Virus record (IMG/VR): IMGVR_UViG_3300032241_000389
Span: 1 to 31,613 of that record
DNA from: a virus
Reading direction: 5' to 3' (one strand)
Length of the DNA: 31,613 nucleotides
In this document: one piece after another, positions 14,177 to 24,277 of the stretch
How the letters are laid out: each line of letters opens with the position of its first letter
How positions within the stretch are numbered: the stretch's first letter is position 1
Program-made: the position numbers and the translations under genes
The notes under the pieces: model-generated
What the model saw: the letters and a program-made list of their open reading frames with translations, nothing else
Database searches by the model: none
Told to the model about the DNA's origin: nothing

Positions 14177-15597
14177 TGGCAAAAGTTGCTTTATCCAATG
14201 GTGCTTATCAAGCAAGAAGCGTTATAGCGTCTGCACAGCGATGTGTTAATCTTTACTTGGAAGCGAATCCACAAACAAGTGTATTTCCATTTACGCATTA
14301 CCCAACACCAGGCTTAACTTTATTAGGCTCATCTTCTCAAAACAAATGGAGAGGGTTATATTCGGCTACAAATGGGCAATTATATGGTGTCTGCGGTAAT
14401 ACAGTTTATGCAATCAGTTCTACCTATACTTTAACAATTATTGGCACTATCAGCTCCTATAATGGCCCAGTATCTATGGTGGACAATACCACAGATATTA
14501 TTTTGGTAGATGGCGTATATGGTAGTGGATGGACAATTCATTTAGCTGATAATTCATTTGCTCAGATTACTCAAGATGGGTTTTATGGTGGCAATCAAGT
14601 TAATTATGTAGATGGATATTTTGTTTTAAACCGTATTGGTACAAGAGAATGGTATATATCTCTGCCTAATACAACAACATTTGATCCAATTGATTACGCA
14701 TCAACTACAGGATTCTCAGACACATTAATTGGTATTGGTATTACAAGAAGATATGTTTATTTATTTGGCAAGATTACAACTGAAATCTGGTTTAATCAAG
14801 GTAACACTACTTTCCCATTTGGAAGATTACCTGGTTCATTTATGCAATATGGTTGTGCTGCAACAAATTCGATTGCTCAGATGGATGGAGAATTGTATTG
14901 GGTGGCTCAATCTCCACAAGGTCAAGCGTTTATTTGTAAGACAGCGAACTTTGCTGCGAATATTATTTCTACTTTTGCAATCAATAATGAGCTACAAAGT
15001 TACCCAACTTTAGCGGATGCGATTGGTTATACCTATGAGTTGAATGGTCATTTCTTTTATGTAGTGACATTCCCAACTGCTAACAAAACATGGGTTTATG
15101 ACTTAAGTAATCAACAATGGAATGAATGGAATTGGATAGATAATAATGGTGGATTTAATAGACATCGTAGTAACTGCTTTGCTTTTGCTTATGGCAAATT
15201 AATTGTAGGTGACTGGGAGAATGGTAATTTATATGCTATTGATCAGGATAACTATACAGACAATGGCCAAGTTATAACCAGAGTGCGTACCTTTTATCAA
15301 ATGGAAGATGACGGTGCAAATCGTGTGCGTTATCGCAGTTTTATTTCTGAAATGGAATCTGGTAACGGATATAACAATCAGTCAGTAAATGTAAGTTTAA
15401 GATTCTCAGATGATCGTGGTAAGACTTATGGCAATCCAGTTATGCAAAGTTTAGGTAAAGAAGGTGAATATATTACCTCTATGCAATGGAATCGTTTAGG
15501 AATGGCTCGTGATCGTGTATTTGAATTATCTTGGAGCTCACCAGTCCGTACTGCGTTGAATGGTGCGTTTGTTGATGCGTTGAGTAATCACGAATAA
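14176..15597 (+). CDS. Packaged-DNA stabilisation / tail hub protein, P22 gp10-like
   Basis: A 473-residue beta-rich protein, almost exactly the length of P22 gp10 (472). The N-terminus (NGAYQARSVIASAQRCVNLYLEANP and PFTHYPTPGLTLL) and the repeated YxxG/VDGYF strand pattern are typical of this beta-propeller-like family. It would form the hexameric ring on gp4 to which the needle and tailspikes attach. Start and stop are linked to neighbours by TAATG overlaps. Confidence 0.88.
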   Translation: MAKVALSNGAYQARSVIASAQRCVNLYLEANPQTSVFPFTHYPTPGLTLLGSSSQNKWRGLYSATNGQLYGVCGNTVYAISSTYTLTIIGTISSYNGPVSMVDNTTDIILVDGVYGSGWTIHLADNSFAQITQDGFYGGNQVNYVDGYFVLNRIGTREWYISLPNTTTFDPIDYASTTGFSDTLIGIGITRRYVYLFGKITTEIWFNQGNTTFPFGRLPGSFMQYGCAATNSIAQMDGELYWVAQSPQGQAFICKTANFAANIISTFAINNELQSYPTLADAIGYTYELNGHFFYVVTFPTANKTWVYDLSNQQWNEWNWIDNNGGFNRHRSNCFAFAYGKLIVGDWENGNLYAIDQDNYTDNGQVITRVRTFYQMEDDGANRVRYRSFISEMESGNGYNNQSVNVSLRFSDDRGKTYGNPVMQSLGKEGEYITSMQWNRLGMARDRVFELSWSSPVRTALNGAFVDALSNHE

Positions 15598-16313
15598 TGG
15601 CTAATTTATCTACCAATCTACCAGTCTTAAATGTTCCTTTGGTAGATGCGAACAATAATTTAACTGTTCCGTGGTTAATGTTTTTAGTTCAGCTATACCA
15701 AAGAAGTGGTGCTGATCAAACTCCAGCGTTGAATTTAACGCAAGTTCAGGCATTAGCTTTAATTGATTTAGTCATTGCATCAACGAATGGATTTGCAGGT
15801 ACAACAACGGTTTTAAATAATGTAGCAACAGTAACGCTTAGAACGACCGTTACAGGCATTATTAAAGGTAATGGTACATCTTTATTGCCTGCGGTATCTG
15901 GAAGCGATTACGCACCTCCTACAAGTGGTTCAAGCATACTTTATGGAAATGGTGTTGGTGGTTTTAGTAATGTAACGGTTGGTAGTGGGTTAGGGTTTAC
16001 AGGTGGTACTTTATCGAATACTTCACCTATGGTTTACCCTAGTACGGGATTTGCGTATTCTACTGGAACTGCGTGGGCTACAAGTTATGGTTTTACAGGA
16101 ATTGGAACAAATGTAGTAACGGATAATAAGCCTACAATCAAAGAACCGATTATTGGCACAGGTTATACGGTTGCAACATTGCCTACGGGTGTGATTGGTA
16201 TGAGAACTTATGTAACTGACGCCTTAGCACCAGTATTTTTAGGTGTTTTAGTAGGTGGTGGAGCAATAAAAGCACCAGCATTTTATAACGGAACTGCATG
16301 GGTGGCAGGATGA
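15597..16313 (+). CDS. Tail needle/fibre protein in the gp26 slot
   Basis: A 238-residue protein close in length to P22 gp26 (233) and in the same gene position, but without obvious sequence match to it. Residues 1-40 (VLNVPLVDANNNLTVPWLMFLVQLYQR) look like the attachment end. The middle has phage-fibre repeats (GIIKGNGTSLLPAVSGSDY, YGNGVGGFSNVTVGSG). The C-terminus ends in a tip-like VLVGGGAIKAPAFYNGTAWV. It probably plugs the tail hub and may contact the cell surface first. The needle role is from synteny, the fibre character from sequence. Confidence 0.72.
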   Translation: MANLSTNLPVLNVPLVDANNNLTVPWLMFLVQLYQRSGADQTPALNLTQVQALALIDLVIASTNGFAGTTTVLNNVATVTLRTTVTGIIKGNGTSLLPAVSGSDYAPPTSGSSILYGNGVGGFSNVTVGSGLGFTGGTLSNTSPMVYPSTGFAYSTGTAWATSYGFTGIGTNVVTDNKPTIKEPIIGTGYTVATLPTGVIGMRTYVTDALAPVFLGVLVGGGAIKAPAFYNGTAWVAG

Positions 16314-16702
16314 AAGAGTTTATTGAAAGCATTATGCAGAATGACAGGGTTTGGAACTCGGTCAGAGTGGATGGAATTGAAAAAGAACAGTTTACTTTTA
16401 GCGAAACTGCAGATTATTTCATTCATGAGTGCGGTTTTGTCATGTTTAGGGCATTAACACCATCAACATCTGAGATTCATGTGTGTTTATTAAAGTGTAA
16501 AGAAACAAAAGAGTTTATTGAATATTGTTTAAAACAAATGAGAAATCGTGGAGTATGTAAGTTCATTGCTCCTATTGGCGATTGGAACAAAAGTGCATTA
16601 AAATTGAGTAAATCATGTGGCTTTATTGAAGAAGGTAGAATTTCTAAAGCCTATATTAGAGATAACAAATTTCATGCAATGGTCATGATGGGGAGTAGAT
16701 AA
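16310..16702 (+). CDS. GNAT-like head assembly protein in the gp14 slot
   Basis: A 130-residue acetyltransferase-fold protein: a beta-strand pair (FVMFRALTPSTSEIHVCLL), a helix, IAPIGDWNKSALKLSKSCGF and an EEGRISKAYIRDNKFHAMVMMG tail, the usual C-terminal GNAT layout. P22 gp14 (DUF2824-type, head assembly) occupies the same place. A strong acetyl-CoA P-loop (Q/RxxGxG/A) is not obvious, so it may be structural rather than catalytic. I use ATG 16310, in an ATGA overlap with the needle gene. Confidence 0.72.
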   Translation: MKEFIESIMQNDRVWNSVRVDGIEKEQFTFSETADYFIHECGFVMFRALTPSTSEIHVCLLKCKETKEFIEYCLKQMRNRGVCKFIAPIGDWNKSALKLSKSCGFIEEGRISKAYIRDNKFHAMVMMGSR

Positions 16703-17466
16703 TGAGTTTTATTACAGATGCAATTGGTGGATTATTTGGGACAAAGCAACAAGCTGATGCAGCGACATTAGCTGCACAACAGCAAGCTAATTCTCAAGCA
16801 CAAGGACAAGCTCAATTACAACAAAATTTAGCTCCTTTTGCTAACTTCGGTGCTTCTGCCATGCCTAATCTTGTAAAGTTATTAGGATTAGGTGGCACAG
16901 GTGGTGGATTTAGTTTTAACCCTCAAGACTTGCAAAATACTCCTGGTTATCAATTTACCTTAAATCAAGGATTAAAAAATACTAATAATGCGTTATCTTC
17001 TCAAGGTTTATTAGGTTCTGGAGCACAAGCAAAAGCCCTTTCAGACTACACAACAGGATTAGCAGGCAATACATATAATCAACAGTTTTCTAATGCTTTA
17101 AATTCATATAATGCTAATTTAAGTCCTTTAATGAGTTTATTAGGTATGGGACAAAACTCTGCTGCTGGAATTGGTCAAGGTGCTTATAATTCATCGGTTA
17201 ATGCTGGTAATGCAATTGCTCAAGGTACAATAGGTGCAGGTTCACAATCAGCTAATACAATGAATTCTTTATTAGGATTAACTGGATTAGCAAATACAGG
17301 ATTAGCTTCATATTCTCCTTCCGCTGGTTATCAAAGTGGACTATCTAATATTTATAATAGTTTGTTTGGCACAAGTAATCCTATCAATAGTTCTGGCGGT
17401 GGGGGTTTAGGAGCATCTTTAGGAAGTAGTTACTCTCCAAGTGGTGCTATTGGTTCGTTACTATAA
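16702..17466 (+). CDS. DNA transfer/ejection protein, gp7-like
   Basis: A 254-residue Gly/Ser/Ala/Gln/Asn-rich protein. The N-terminus is ITDAIGGLFGTKQQADAAT. Then PFANFGASAMPNLVKLLG, TPGYQFTLNQGLKNTNNALSSQGLLGSGAQAKALSDY-type and TYNQQFSNALNSYN segments follow, which are typical of phage DNA-transfer proteins. Length and order match P22 gp7 (229). It is likely packaged in the head and ejected to help form the DNA conduit. It lacks cysteine and has few charges, as expected for ejected proteins. Confidence 0.82.
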   Translation: MSFITDAIGGLFGTKQQADAATLAAQQQANSQAQGQAQLQQNLAPFANFGASAMPNLVKLLGLGGTGGGFSFNPQDLQNTPGYQFTLNQGLKNTNNALSSQGLLGSGAQAKALSDYTTGLAGNTYNQQFSNALNSYNANLSPLMSLLGMGQNSAAGIGQGAYNSSVNAGNAIAQGTIGAGSQSANTMNSLLGLTGLANTGLASYSPSAGYQSGLSNIYNSLFGTSNPINSSGGGGLGASLGSSYSPSGAIGSLL

Positions 17467-17475
17467 GGAATAAAA

Positions 17476-18828
17476 ATGGACTTAGCACAATCAACCAAAT
17501 TAAATCCTAATCAGATGATAACACCTGATTTTTCAAAGATTAATTTAAATGCACCTCAAGAGTTTGTTAAAAATCAACTTGGCATACAACAATTAGGGCA
17601 AGGTATTGCTTCTAATCAAGCTGTTTCTGATGCAATGAAACTAAGCACTAATCCAGAGACAGGCGAAATAGATCAAAATAAATTATTAAGTTTAATAAGC
17701 CAAGACCCTAGAGCTGCTTACAATTTGCCAACAATTGCTAATCAAGTTAATCAAAATGCAAAAAGCCAAGAAGATGCTAAACAGGCAAGAATAGATACTT
17801 CATTAAAAGTTTTAAATTGGACTCATGATCGTTTAGGTGGCTTAAGAGTAATGGATAATTTAGACCATTCTCATATTGTTGATACTTTAGCAAAAGGCGT
17901 ACAAGATAAAGTTTTAACTTTGCAACAAGCTCAAGACCAATTAAAAGATTTGCCAAAAGATAAAAAAGAATTACCAGCATGGGTTGATAAACACTATTTA
18001 ATGTCAGCAGATGCTAAAAAATTAATTGATTTATATGTTCCAACTGAAACAATTAAAGACCCGATTACAGGTGAACAAAAGAAAATACCAAAAGCTGTAT
18101 TTCTAGGATTACAAAAAAATACAAATCCTAACATAGATATTAATGCTCCAGTTACAGGATTGGCTACTTCTACTGAATCAGCATTAACAACAACTGGAAC
18201 AAATCAAGCTAATGCAGTCCAAGAACTTCATAATAATGTTTCTACTGCTCCTACTAGAATTAATATTTTAGAATCAGCTAGAGGAAACTTAGATAATCCA
18301 GATTTAAGCACAGGCCCAGGCGTTGAAGGTCGCAATCAACTTAAATCATTCTTTAATGCTCTTGCTCCAGAATATGCTCAAAAAGTATTTGGTAAAGACT
18401 TTAACGGTAATATTAAAGATACAGATGAATTTAAAAAGTATATGGCTTCTTATACCAACGCTGCTTCAGCTAACTTAGGTAGTGGAACAGATGCTAGATT
18501 AAACGCTGCGATTGCTGGTAATGCCAACATCAATATGAATAAGATGGCTAACCAAGACATTATCACTAAGACCATTGCAATTGAGAAAATGAATCAAGCT
18601 CAAGATTACGCTTGGAATAAGTCGGGTATTTCTCCTGATAAGTTTAATTCATGGCAAGCGGATTTTAATAAGAAAGTGAAACCAGAGGTATTTGCTTTTG
18701 ATTCAATGACTCCTAAACAACAAAAAGATTTTATTGAACGCAAGACTAAAGATGGTAGCTTAGGTTCGTTTAAAAAAGATTTAGTGAATATGGTTCAACA
18801 AGGTTTAATAGAACCTTCAGGAAGATAA
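17476..18828 (+). CDS. DNA ejection protein in the gp20 slot
   Basis: A 450-residue mainly helical protein of about P22 gp20 length (471) in the gp20 position, Gln/Asn/Lys-rich throughout. No enzymatic motif is visible. Segments LNPNQMITPDFSKINLNAPQEF at the start and NAAIAGNANINMNKMANQDI near 350 look like long amphipathic helices. An AAGGA ribosome site precedes the ATG. Assignment as an ejection protein rests on order, size and composition. Confidence 0.72.
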   Translation: MDLAQSTKLNPNQMITPDFSKINLNAPQEFVKNQLGIQQLGQGIASNQAVSDAMKLSTNPETGEIDQNKLLSLISQDPRAAYNLPTIANQVNQNAKSQEDAKQARIDTSLKVLNWTHDRLGGLRVMDNLDHSHIVDTLAKGVQDKVLTLQQAQDQLKDLPKDKKELPAWVDKHYLMSADAKKLIDLYVPTETIKDPITGEQKKIPKAVFLGLQKNTNPNIDINAPVTGLATSTESALTTTGTNQANAVQELHNNVSTAPTRINILESARGNLDNPDLSTGPGVEGRNQLKSFFNALAPEYAQKVFGKDFNGNIKDTDEFKKYMASYTNAASANLGSGTDARLNAAIAGNANINMNKMANQDIITKTIAIEKMNQAQDYAWNKSGISPDKFNSWQADFNKKVKPEVFAFDSMTPKQQKDFIERKTKDGSLGSFKKDLVNMVQQGLIEPSGR

Positions 18829-18829
18829 T

Positions 18830-21280
18830 ATGGCTAATGAAGATGATCTATTTAATGCGTTTTTAAAAGCTCCTATTACAACGGGAGTTGCCGAATCTAA
18901 AAAAACAATTGGCTTATCAAATCAAAAGAAAATTGATTTAGAAAATCTCGACCCACAATTATATGAGCGTGTTCAAAGAATGCGTGAGGATTGGAAAAAT
19001 AACAAAGAATTAAATCCTAAAGGGTTAGATTTACCAATTACTAGAGCTGCAAGCACCGCAGCAGAGCAAGAAGATTTAATTAGAAGAAAAAAAGCTGGTG
19101 AAAAAGGTATTTATACACCTGCTGCAGTTCCCGAAGGTGCAACAATGGTTCATTTAAATGCCATTGATTTACCAACAAATGTACCTGATTCTTTTTTAGA
19201 ACAATATGGATTACACAGACCTTATATTAAAAAAGGTGATCCAGTTCATGTTCAAATTAACCCTAATGCTAAATATGAATCTCCACAAACTTCTAACACA
19301 AATGAAGATGTTTTATTTAAATCTTTCTTAAAAGAGCCAACGGTAACAATGGGAGAACTAACTCCTATTCAAGAGCCAACTAAGCCACAAGATAATATAG
19401 GGACTTTTTCAAACTTTTTAGAGGCGGCTGGTCATCATGCCATTATGCCTTTGCATGGTGCTGCTAATCTAATTGAGCAAGGTGGTGCTTCGTTATTAAA
19501 TAAGATTGCACCAAATAGTTCTATTGCAAAATTAGCTGGCAATGTAGCGAATCAAGATGTTCAAGCCACTAGAGCCTTAGAAGCAGAATACCAAAAGAAT
19601 CAACCAGAGAACTTAGCAACTTTATTAGGTGCGGTTGGCGGTGAAGTTGCTCCTTTAATGGCTACAGGTATGGGCAAGGCTATTACCAAAGGTGGTGAAC
19701 TAGGAGCTAATTTAATATCAAGATTAGGATTAGGTAAGACTGCTCAGGGTGTTGGCAATGTTGGTGGTCAAGCGGTCGCAAGTGGTGGCTTATCTGGATT
19801 GTTAGGTGCTACACAAAATACAACTAATGAAAAACCATACTTTGAACAAGTAGCACAAAATGCACAAAATAGTGCTTTGTTAGGTAGTGCTATACCTATT
19901 GCAATTCCAGCTATTACTGGAACAGGTAAATACATAGGTAATGTAGCTCAATCTATGGTTTCTCCATTTACTAGTGGAGGCACAGAAAAAATTGCACAAA
20001 ATATATTAAATAGATTTGCTCAAAACAAGCCAATTAATATTAATAACGCAGAAATTATTTCTGGCTCAAAGCCAACATTAGCAGAATTATCTAACAATGC
20101 AGGATTAAGCAATCTTCAAAGAACAATTAGAGATATTAATCCAACTCCATTTGTTGAAAGAGAACAAGCAAATGCACAAGCTAGATTAGACGCATTAAGT
20201 AAAATTGCAAAAACTCCTGAAGAATTAGCGGCTCTACAATCATCTAAAAATTTATATGCTGATAATAAAGTTAATAAAATACTTTTTGCTAATAAGGGAA
20301 CAGTAGATTCAAAACCTATTTTAGAAACAATTGATTCAATCCTTAAAGGACCTGGTGGAGAAAGAACTGCAGTAGCAACAACTTTAAATAAAATTAAAGG
20401 AATGATTGATAAAGGTATTCAAGAAATACCGGCTTCTAAAGTTTTAGACGCATCAGGAAAACCGATTACTCCAGCATCAAAAGTTAAAAAATTACAAGAT
20501 GATCCTGAAGTTCTTTATCAATCAGTTCGTAAAGAAATTGGCGATATGTTGGATAAAGCAAATTTAGCTGATCCAGCAGGTAAGCAAGCAGCTAAAGAAT
20601 TATTACAAGTTCAAGGTTCTATTGATGATGTTATTGAACAAGGTGCTCCAGGCTTTAAAACTTATTTAGATACTTATCACAATAATTCAACAGCAATTGA
20701 TTCTTTAAAGTATTTACAGAATTTAAGAATATTTGATCAACAAGGCAATATTACTTTATCAAAAGTTCAAAATGCTATTCAATCTATTCTAAAAGGTCAA
20801 AAAGAAGCAGGCGTTAAAGCTGAGAAAACAATTAATGAAAATCAATTAAATGCTCTAAAGGGAATTAGAGATGATTTATTAAGACAAAGTAAATTAGGAT
20901 TAGGAAGGTCTTTAGGCTCTAATACTGCTCAAAATTTAGTGACTCAAAATATGTTAGAAACTGCATTACCAGGCGGATTAGGTAGATTAACAGGTCATTT
21001 ACCAACTGGGTCATTATCTGGATTAACAGGTGGTGGCATAGGTATGATAGCTGGTGGTTTACCTGGTGCGGCAATAGGAGCTATGGCGGGTGGAAAATTA
21101 GGTAATGTAGCTAAGTCATTAATGCAAAACAAAAATGATGCAGTAATACAAGCATTAACTGAAAAATTATTAAATCCAACATCGTTATCCGTTCAACCTA
21201 AAAGGCCAACATTATCTCCAGAGATAATTCAAAAGTTATATCCAGGCTTGATTGGTTCTATGGATACTTTTCAAAGGTAA
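18830..21280 (+). CDS. Large DNA ejection protein in the gp16 slot, with M15-like segment
   Basis: An 816-residue protein, longer than P22 gp16 (609). The N-terminal motif NEDDLFNAFLKAPIT (3-17) recurs as NEDVLFKSFLKEPTV (158-172). Between the copies, LDPQLYERVQRMRED, GLDLPITRA, HLNAIDLPTNVPDSFLEQYGLHRPYIKKGDPVHVQI resembles part of an M15 D,D-peptidase domain with an imperfect His-x-Asp motif. Hydrophobic Gly/Ala-rich stretches near 255-330 and 720-770 could be membrane-inserting. The rest is helical. It is likely packaged and ejected with the gp7 and gp20-slot proteins to breach the envelope. Confidence 0.72.
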   Translation: MANEDDLFNAFLKAPITTGVAESKKTIGLSNQKKIDLENLDPQLYERVQRMREDWKNNKELNPKGLDLPITRAASTAAEQEDLIRRKKAGEKGIYTPAAVPEGATMVHLNAIDLPTNVPDSFLEQYGLHRPYIKKGDPVHVQINPNAKYESPQTSNTNEDVLFKSFLKEPTVTMGELTPIQEPTKPQDNIGTFSNFLEAAGHHAIMPLHGAANLIEQGGASLLNKIAPNSSIAKLAGNVANQDVQATRALEAEYQKNQPENLATLLGAVGGEVAPLMATGMGKAITKGGELGANLISRLGLGKTAQGVGNVGGQAVASGGLSGLLGATQNTTNEKPYFEQVAQNAQNSALLGSAIPIAIPAITGTGKYIGNVAQSMVSPFTSGGTEKIAQNILNRFAQNKPININNAEIISGSKPTLAELSNNAGLSNLQRTIRDINPTPFVEREQANAQARLDALSKIAKTPEELAALQSSKNLYADNKVNKILFANKGTVDSKPILETIDSILKGPGGERTAVATTLNKIKGMIDKGIQEIPASKVLDASGKPITPASKVKKLQDDPEVLYQSVRKEIGDMLDKANLADPAGKQAAKELLQVQGSIDDVIEQGAPGFKTYLDTYHNNSTAIDSLKYLQNLRIFDQQGNITLSKVQNAIQSILKGQKEAGVKAEKTINENQLNALKGIRDDLLRQSKLGLGRSLGSNTAQNLVTQNMLETALPGGLGRLTGHLPTGSLSGLTGGGIGMIAGGLPGAAIGAMAGGKLGNVAKSLMQNKNDAVIQALTEKLLNPTSLSVQPKRPTLSPEIIQKLYPGLIGSMDTFQR

Positions 21281-21314
21281 TCTTTGATAAAATAGATAAA
21301 ATTAAGGAATAATT

Positions 21315-23042
21315 ATGAGCGGATCACTAATACCAAATGGTAAACAACAGTATTTAGATGCAAATGGAAAACCTTTGGCAGGTGGTAAGGTTTATTATTA
21401 TATTCCTTCGACAACTACACCAAAAAATACATATCAAGATGCTGCATTGACTATTCTTAATGCTAATCCAATTGTGTTAGATTCTGCTGGAGAATGTATT
21501 GCTTATGGATCAGGTGCATATCGTCAAATTGTAAATGATGTTAATGGTAATATTATTTGGGATCAGCCAACTTATTCACCAATAACATTAACGGATGTAG
21601 CGACTGTTTATTCAGCTCCAAATGGCTCATCTTTGATTGGATATAACGAAGGTGCAACTGGAGCAGTCAATATAACCGTTCAATCTAAATTACAAGAATC
21701 TATATCAGTAAAAGATTTTGGTGCTAAAGGTGATGGCACAACAAATGACACAACTGCTATTCTTTCCGCTTTTGCTTCCTTAACATCTAATTCAAGTTTA
21801 TGCTTCCCCCCTGGTACTTATATTTTTTCTAATGGTTCAACAGGAATTTCTATAAATGGCTTATCTAATGTTGAAATTTTTGCGATGGGTGCGAAAATTA
21901 ATTTTTTAGCAAATGATGCTTTTATAAACTTGATTAATTGTAATGATGTAAAAATTCATGGGTTTTTACTTAAAGGAACATTGAGCAATTCTCAGAGATA
22001 TGTTGGTATTGAAAATCAAGGACAATTAGTCCCACAAAGTTGTAACGATGTTGAAATTTATGAAAATACTTGGCAAGATACTGCTGGGGGTGTATTTTTA
22101 CAAGTAAATAATCAAAATGTTAATGTACGCAATAACAATTTCATAAGAACTCATGCTGGATGTCAAACTTCTGGTGGTACAAATAATTCAATTTTTATTT
22201 GTGATAATTATTTTTTAGGTCATGTATATCAAACCGTTGATCTTGGAAGTGATGATCAAATTGCAGTATTTGGAAGTGGCAAAGATTTTGTTATAACAGG
22301 TAACATTATTGATAAACAAGGCCCAACTGCATATAATCAAGCTCATGGAATTTTAGTGGCTTTTGGCCCTAACCCTATATCAGATGTAATTATTTCTAAT
22401 AATCTTATTAAAAATTGTGTTTCTACAACTAATTCAAGTTCATCAATTACTTTGGTGGGAACAACTGGTGGTGGAATAGTTACTAATGTTGTTATTGAAA
22501 GCAATAATATTATTTATACAAATTTAGGTATTGAAGTTAATGTTATTACTCAAAGCACTACAATAGGAAACAATAACATAGCATTTGTATCTGCTATTTC
22601 AGGTGATTCAACAACTGGTGGTGGTATTCGTTGCACAGATAATGGTGTTGCCAATAAAACAAAAACAATTATTACAGGAAATTCAGTAAAATCTTGTGCT
22701 AATGCTGGTATATATATTGCTGGTCAAAGTAATGTTATTGTTTCAAATAATATGGTTACATTAAGCACAGGACAAGGTATTTTATTAGATGCAGTTAATT
22801 ATGCAGTTATTTCAAATAATATTTGCACAGATAACACATTTGCTGGAATACAAACTAATACTTGCGAAGTTATTTCGATTAATGGGAATACATCTTCATT
22901 AAATTCAACCTATGGATTATTATGTTCTGGAACAATTATTTCTGGGACTATTTGTGGGAACTCTTTTACAAGTAATACAACTGCTAACTTAACAGTTACT
23001 GCTGGAACTGACAATTCAGTTAAAACAGGAAATTTTAATTAA
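21315..23042 (+). CDS. Tailspike: P22-type head-binding domain plus beta-helix
   Basis: A 575-residue receptor-binding protein. Residues 1-100 (GSLIPNGKQQYLDANGKPLAGGKVYYY, QDAALTILNANPIVLDSAGE, YRQIVNDVNGNIIWDQP) match the P22 tailspike head-binding domain. At about 128-150 the ISVKDFGAKGDGTTNDTTAI motif starts a pectate-lyase-like right-handed beta-helix, with repeated IxxNxI/GNxI coils to the end. It probably binds and may cut host surface polysaccharide; the catalytic residues cannot be picked out. It follows the ejection genes as in P22. Confidence 0.9.
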   Translation: MSGSLIPNGKQQYLDANGKPLAGGKVYYYIPSTTTPKNTYQDAALTILNANPIVLDSAGECIAYGSGAYRQIVNDVNGNIIWDQPTYSPITLTDVATVYSAPNGSSLIGYNEGATGAVNITVQSKLQESISVKDFGAKGDGTTNDTTAILSAFASLTSNSSLCFPPGTYIFSNGSTGISINGLSNVEIFAMGAKINFLANDAFINLINCNDVKIHGFLLKGTLSNSQRYVGIENQGQLVPQSCNDVEIYENTWQDTAGGVFLQVNNQNVNVRNNNFIRTHAGCQTSGGTNNSIFICDNYFLGHVYQTVDLGSDDQIAVFGSGKDFVITGNIIDKQGPTAYNQAHGILVAFGPNPISDVIISNNLIKNCVSTTNSSSSITLVGTTGGGIVTNVVIESNNIIYTNLGIEVNVITQSTTIGNNNIAFVSAISGDSTTGGGIRCTDNGVANKTKTIITGNSVKSCANAGIYIAGQSNVIVSNNMVTLSTGQGILLDAVNYAVISNNICTDNTFAGIQTNTCEVISINGNTSSLNSTYGLLCSGTIISGTICGNSFTSNTTANLTVTAGTDNSVKTGNFN

Positions 23043-23058
23043 ATGAAAGAATTTAATC

Positions 23059-24276
23059 ATGTTAAGAAATAATGGCAGACACAATTTTAGAAGTCCTCTT
23101 TTAGCACAAGGGCCAGTTCCATCCTTGATTCTTGATTTTGCTGGGACAGGAACTTTAGATTCTCGTGTTACCTTTACTCGTAGCACAACAGGCACTTATT
23201 ACAATTCTAGTGGTGTGCTATCAACCGCAGCAATTGATTCTCCACGATTTGATTATGATCCATCGAATTTAACGCCATTAGGTTTATTGATTGAGCAAAG
23301 TAGCACAAATTTAATTACTTATTCGCAAGCAATTAACACAACTAATTGGTCAGCTTATAATGAAATTTATGGCACTACAACAATTGATACTATTGCTCCT
23401 GATGGAACAACTTCCGCTACAACCATAAATGATACTTCTACACTTGGATATTATGGTGTTAATAAATCTATATCTTTATCCGCTTCGACAAACTATACTT
23501 ATAGTTGCTATGTCAAACAAGGAACTTCCTCTGCTGGATTTTGTGTTTGGTTAATTGGAAATAATGGGACTATTTTTCAAAACACGATTGCATGGACTGC
23601 TGGCGTTCCTACTGCTACAGGATGGATTGCAACTCCAGTAGGTAATGGATATTATAGAATATCTTATTCATTCAACTCATCAACAAACACAATTATTAGT
23701 CTATATTTATTAGGTGCAATTCAAAATCCAACCGCAACTGGATCAACTATATTTTGGGGAGCAATGCTAGAAGCCCAAGCATCTAGCAGTTCATATATTC
23801 CCACTACTTCTGCCCAAGTAACAAGGTCTGCTGATAATGTAAGTATGACAGGAACAAATTTTTCTAGTTGGTATAACGCTACTCAAGGAACATTTTTTGT
23901 TGAAAATAATTGTTCTAATAACCCACTTGTTCAAGTTTATATATTAAGTAATGGAAGTTCAAATAGATATTATTATTCAGGTTCTGTTACAAGCAACACA
24001 TCATCAACCGCTTCTTTTGATGGCACTAATGTATTAACCAATTTAGTAATAACTAATGGAGTATTCAATAAAATTGGTTCAACATATAATTCTGGGACTA
24101 ATCTTAAAACATTATCTGCAAATGCTTCAACAACGACCTCAGGTGCATATAATGGTGCTTGGGCAACAAATAATACATTAAAAATTGGTGAACAAGCATT
24201 TTTTGGATGGGTTAAAAAAATATCTTATTACCCAATTGCATTAACCTCTACTCAACTTCAAGCTATCACAACATAA
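23059..24276 (+). CDS. Tail receptor-binding protein with ConA/LamG-like domain
   Basis: A 405-residue protein. The N-terminal part has the widespread phage-tail pattern LDFAGTGTLDSRVTFTRSTTGTYY, SPRFDYDP and LGLLIEQSSTNLITYSQ. A carbohydrate-binding-like domain follows (YTYSCYVKQGT, GYYRISYSF), and the C-terminal lectin-like ending has WVKKISYYPIALTSTQLQAI, typical of LamG/concanavalin-like folds in tail fibres. It starts 16 nt after the tailspike stop with only a weak ribosome site. It probably gives a second adhesin on the same tail. Confidence 0.78.
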   Translation: MLRNNGRHNFRSPLLAQGPVPSLILDFAGTGTLDSRVTFTRSTTGTYYNSSGVLSTAAIDSPRFDYDPSNLTPLGLLIEQSSTNLITYSQAINTTNWSAYNEIYGTTTIDTIAPDGTTSATTINDTSTLGYYGVNKSISLSASTNYTYSCYVKQGTSSAGFCVWLIGNNGTIFQNTIAWTAGVPTATGWIATPVGNGYYRISYSFNSSTNTIISLYLLGAIQNPTATGSTIFWGAMLEAQASSSSYIPTTSAQVTRSADNVSMTGTNFSSWYNATQGTFFVENNCSNNPLVQVYILSNGSSNRYYYSGSVTSNTSSTASFDGTNVLTNLVITNGVFNKIGSTYNSGTNLKTLSANASTTTSGAYNGAWATNNTLKIGEQAFFGWVKKISYYPIALTSTQLQAITT

Positions 24277-24277
24277 T

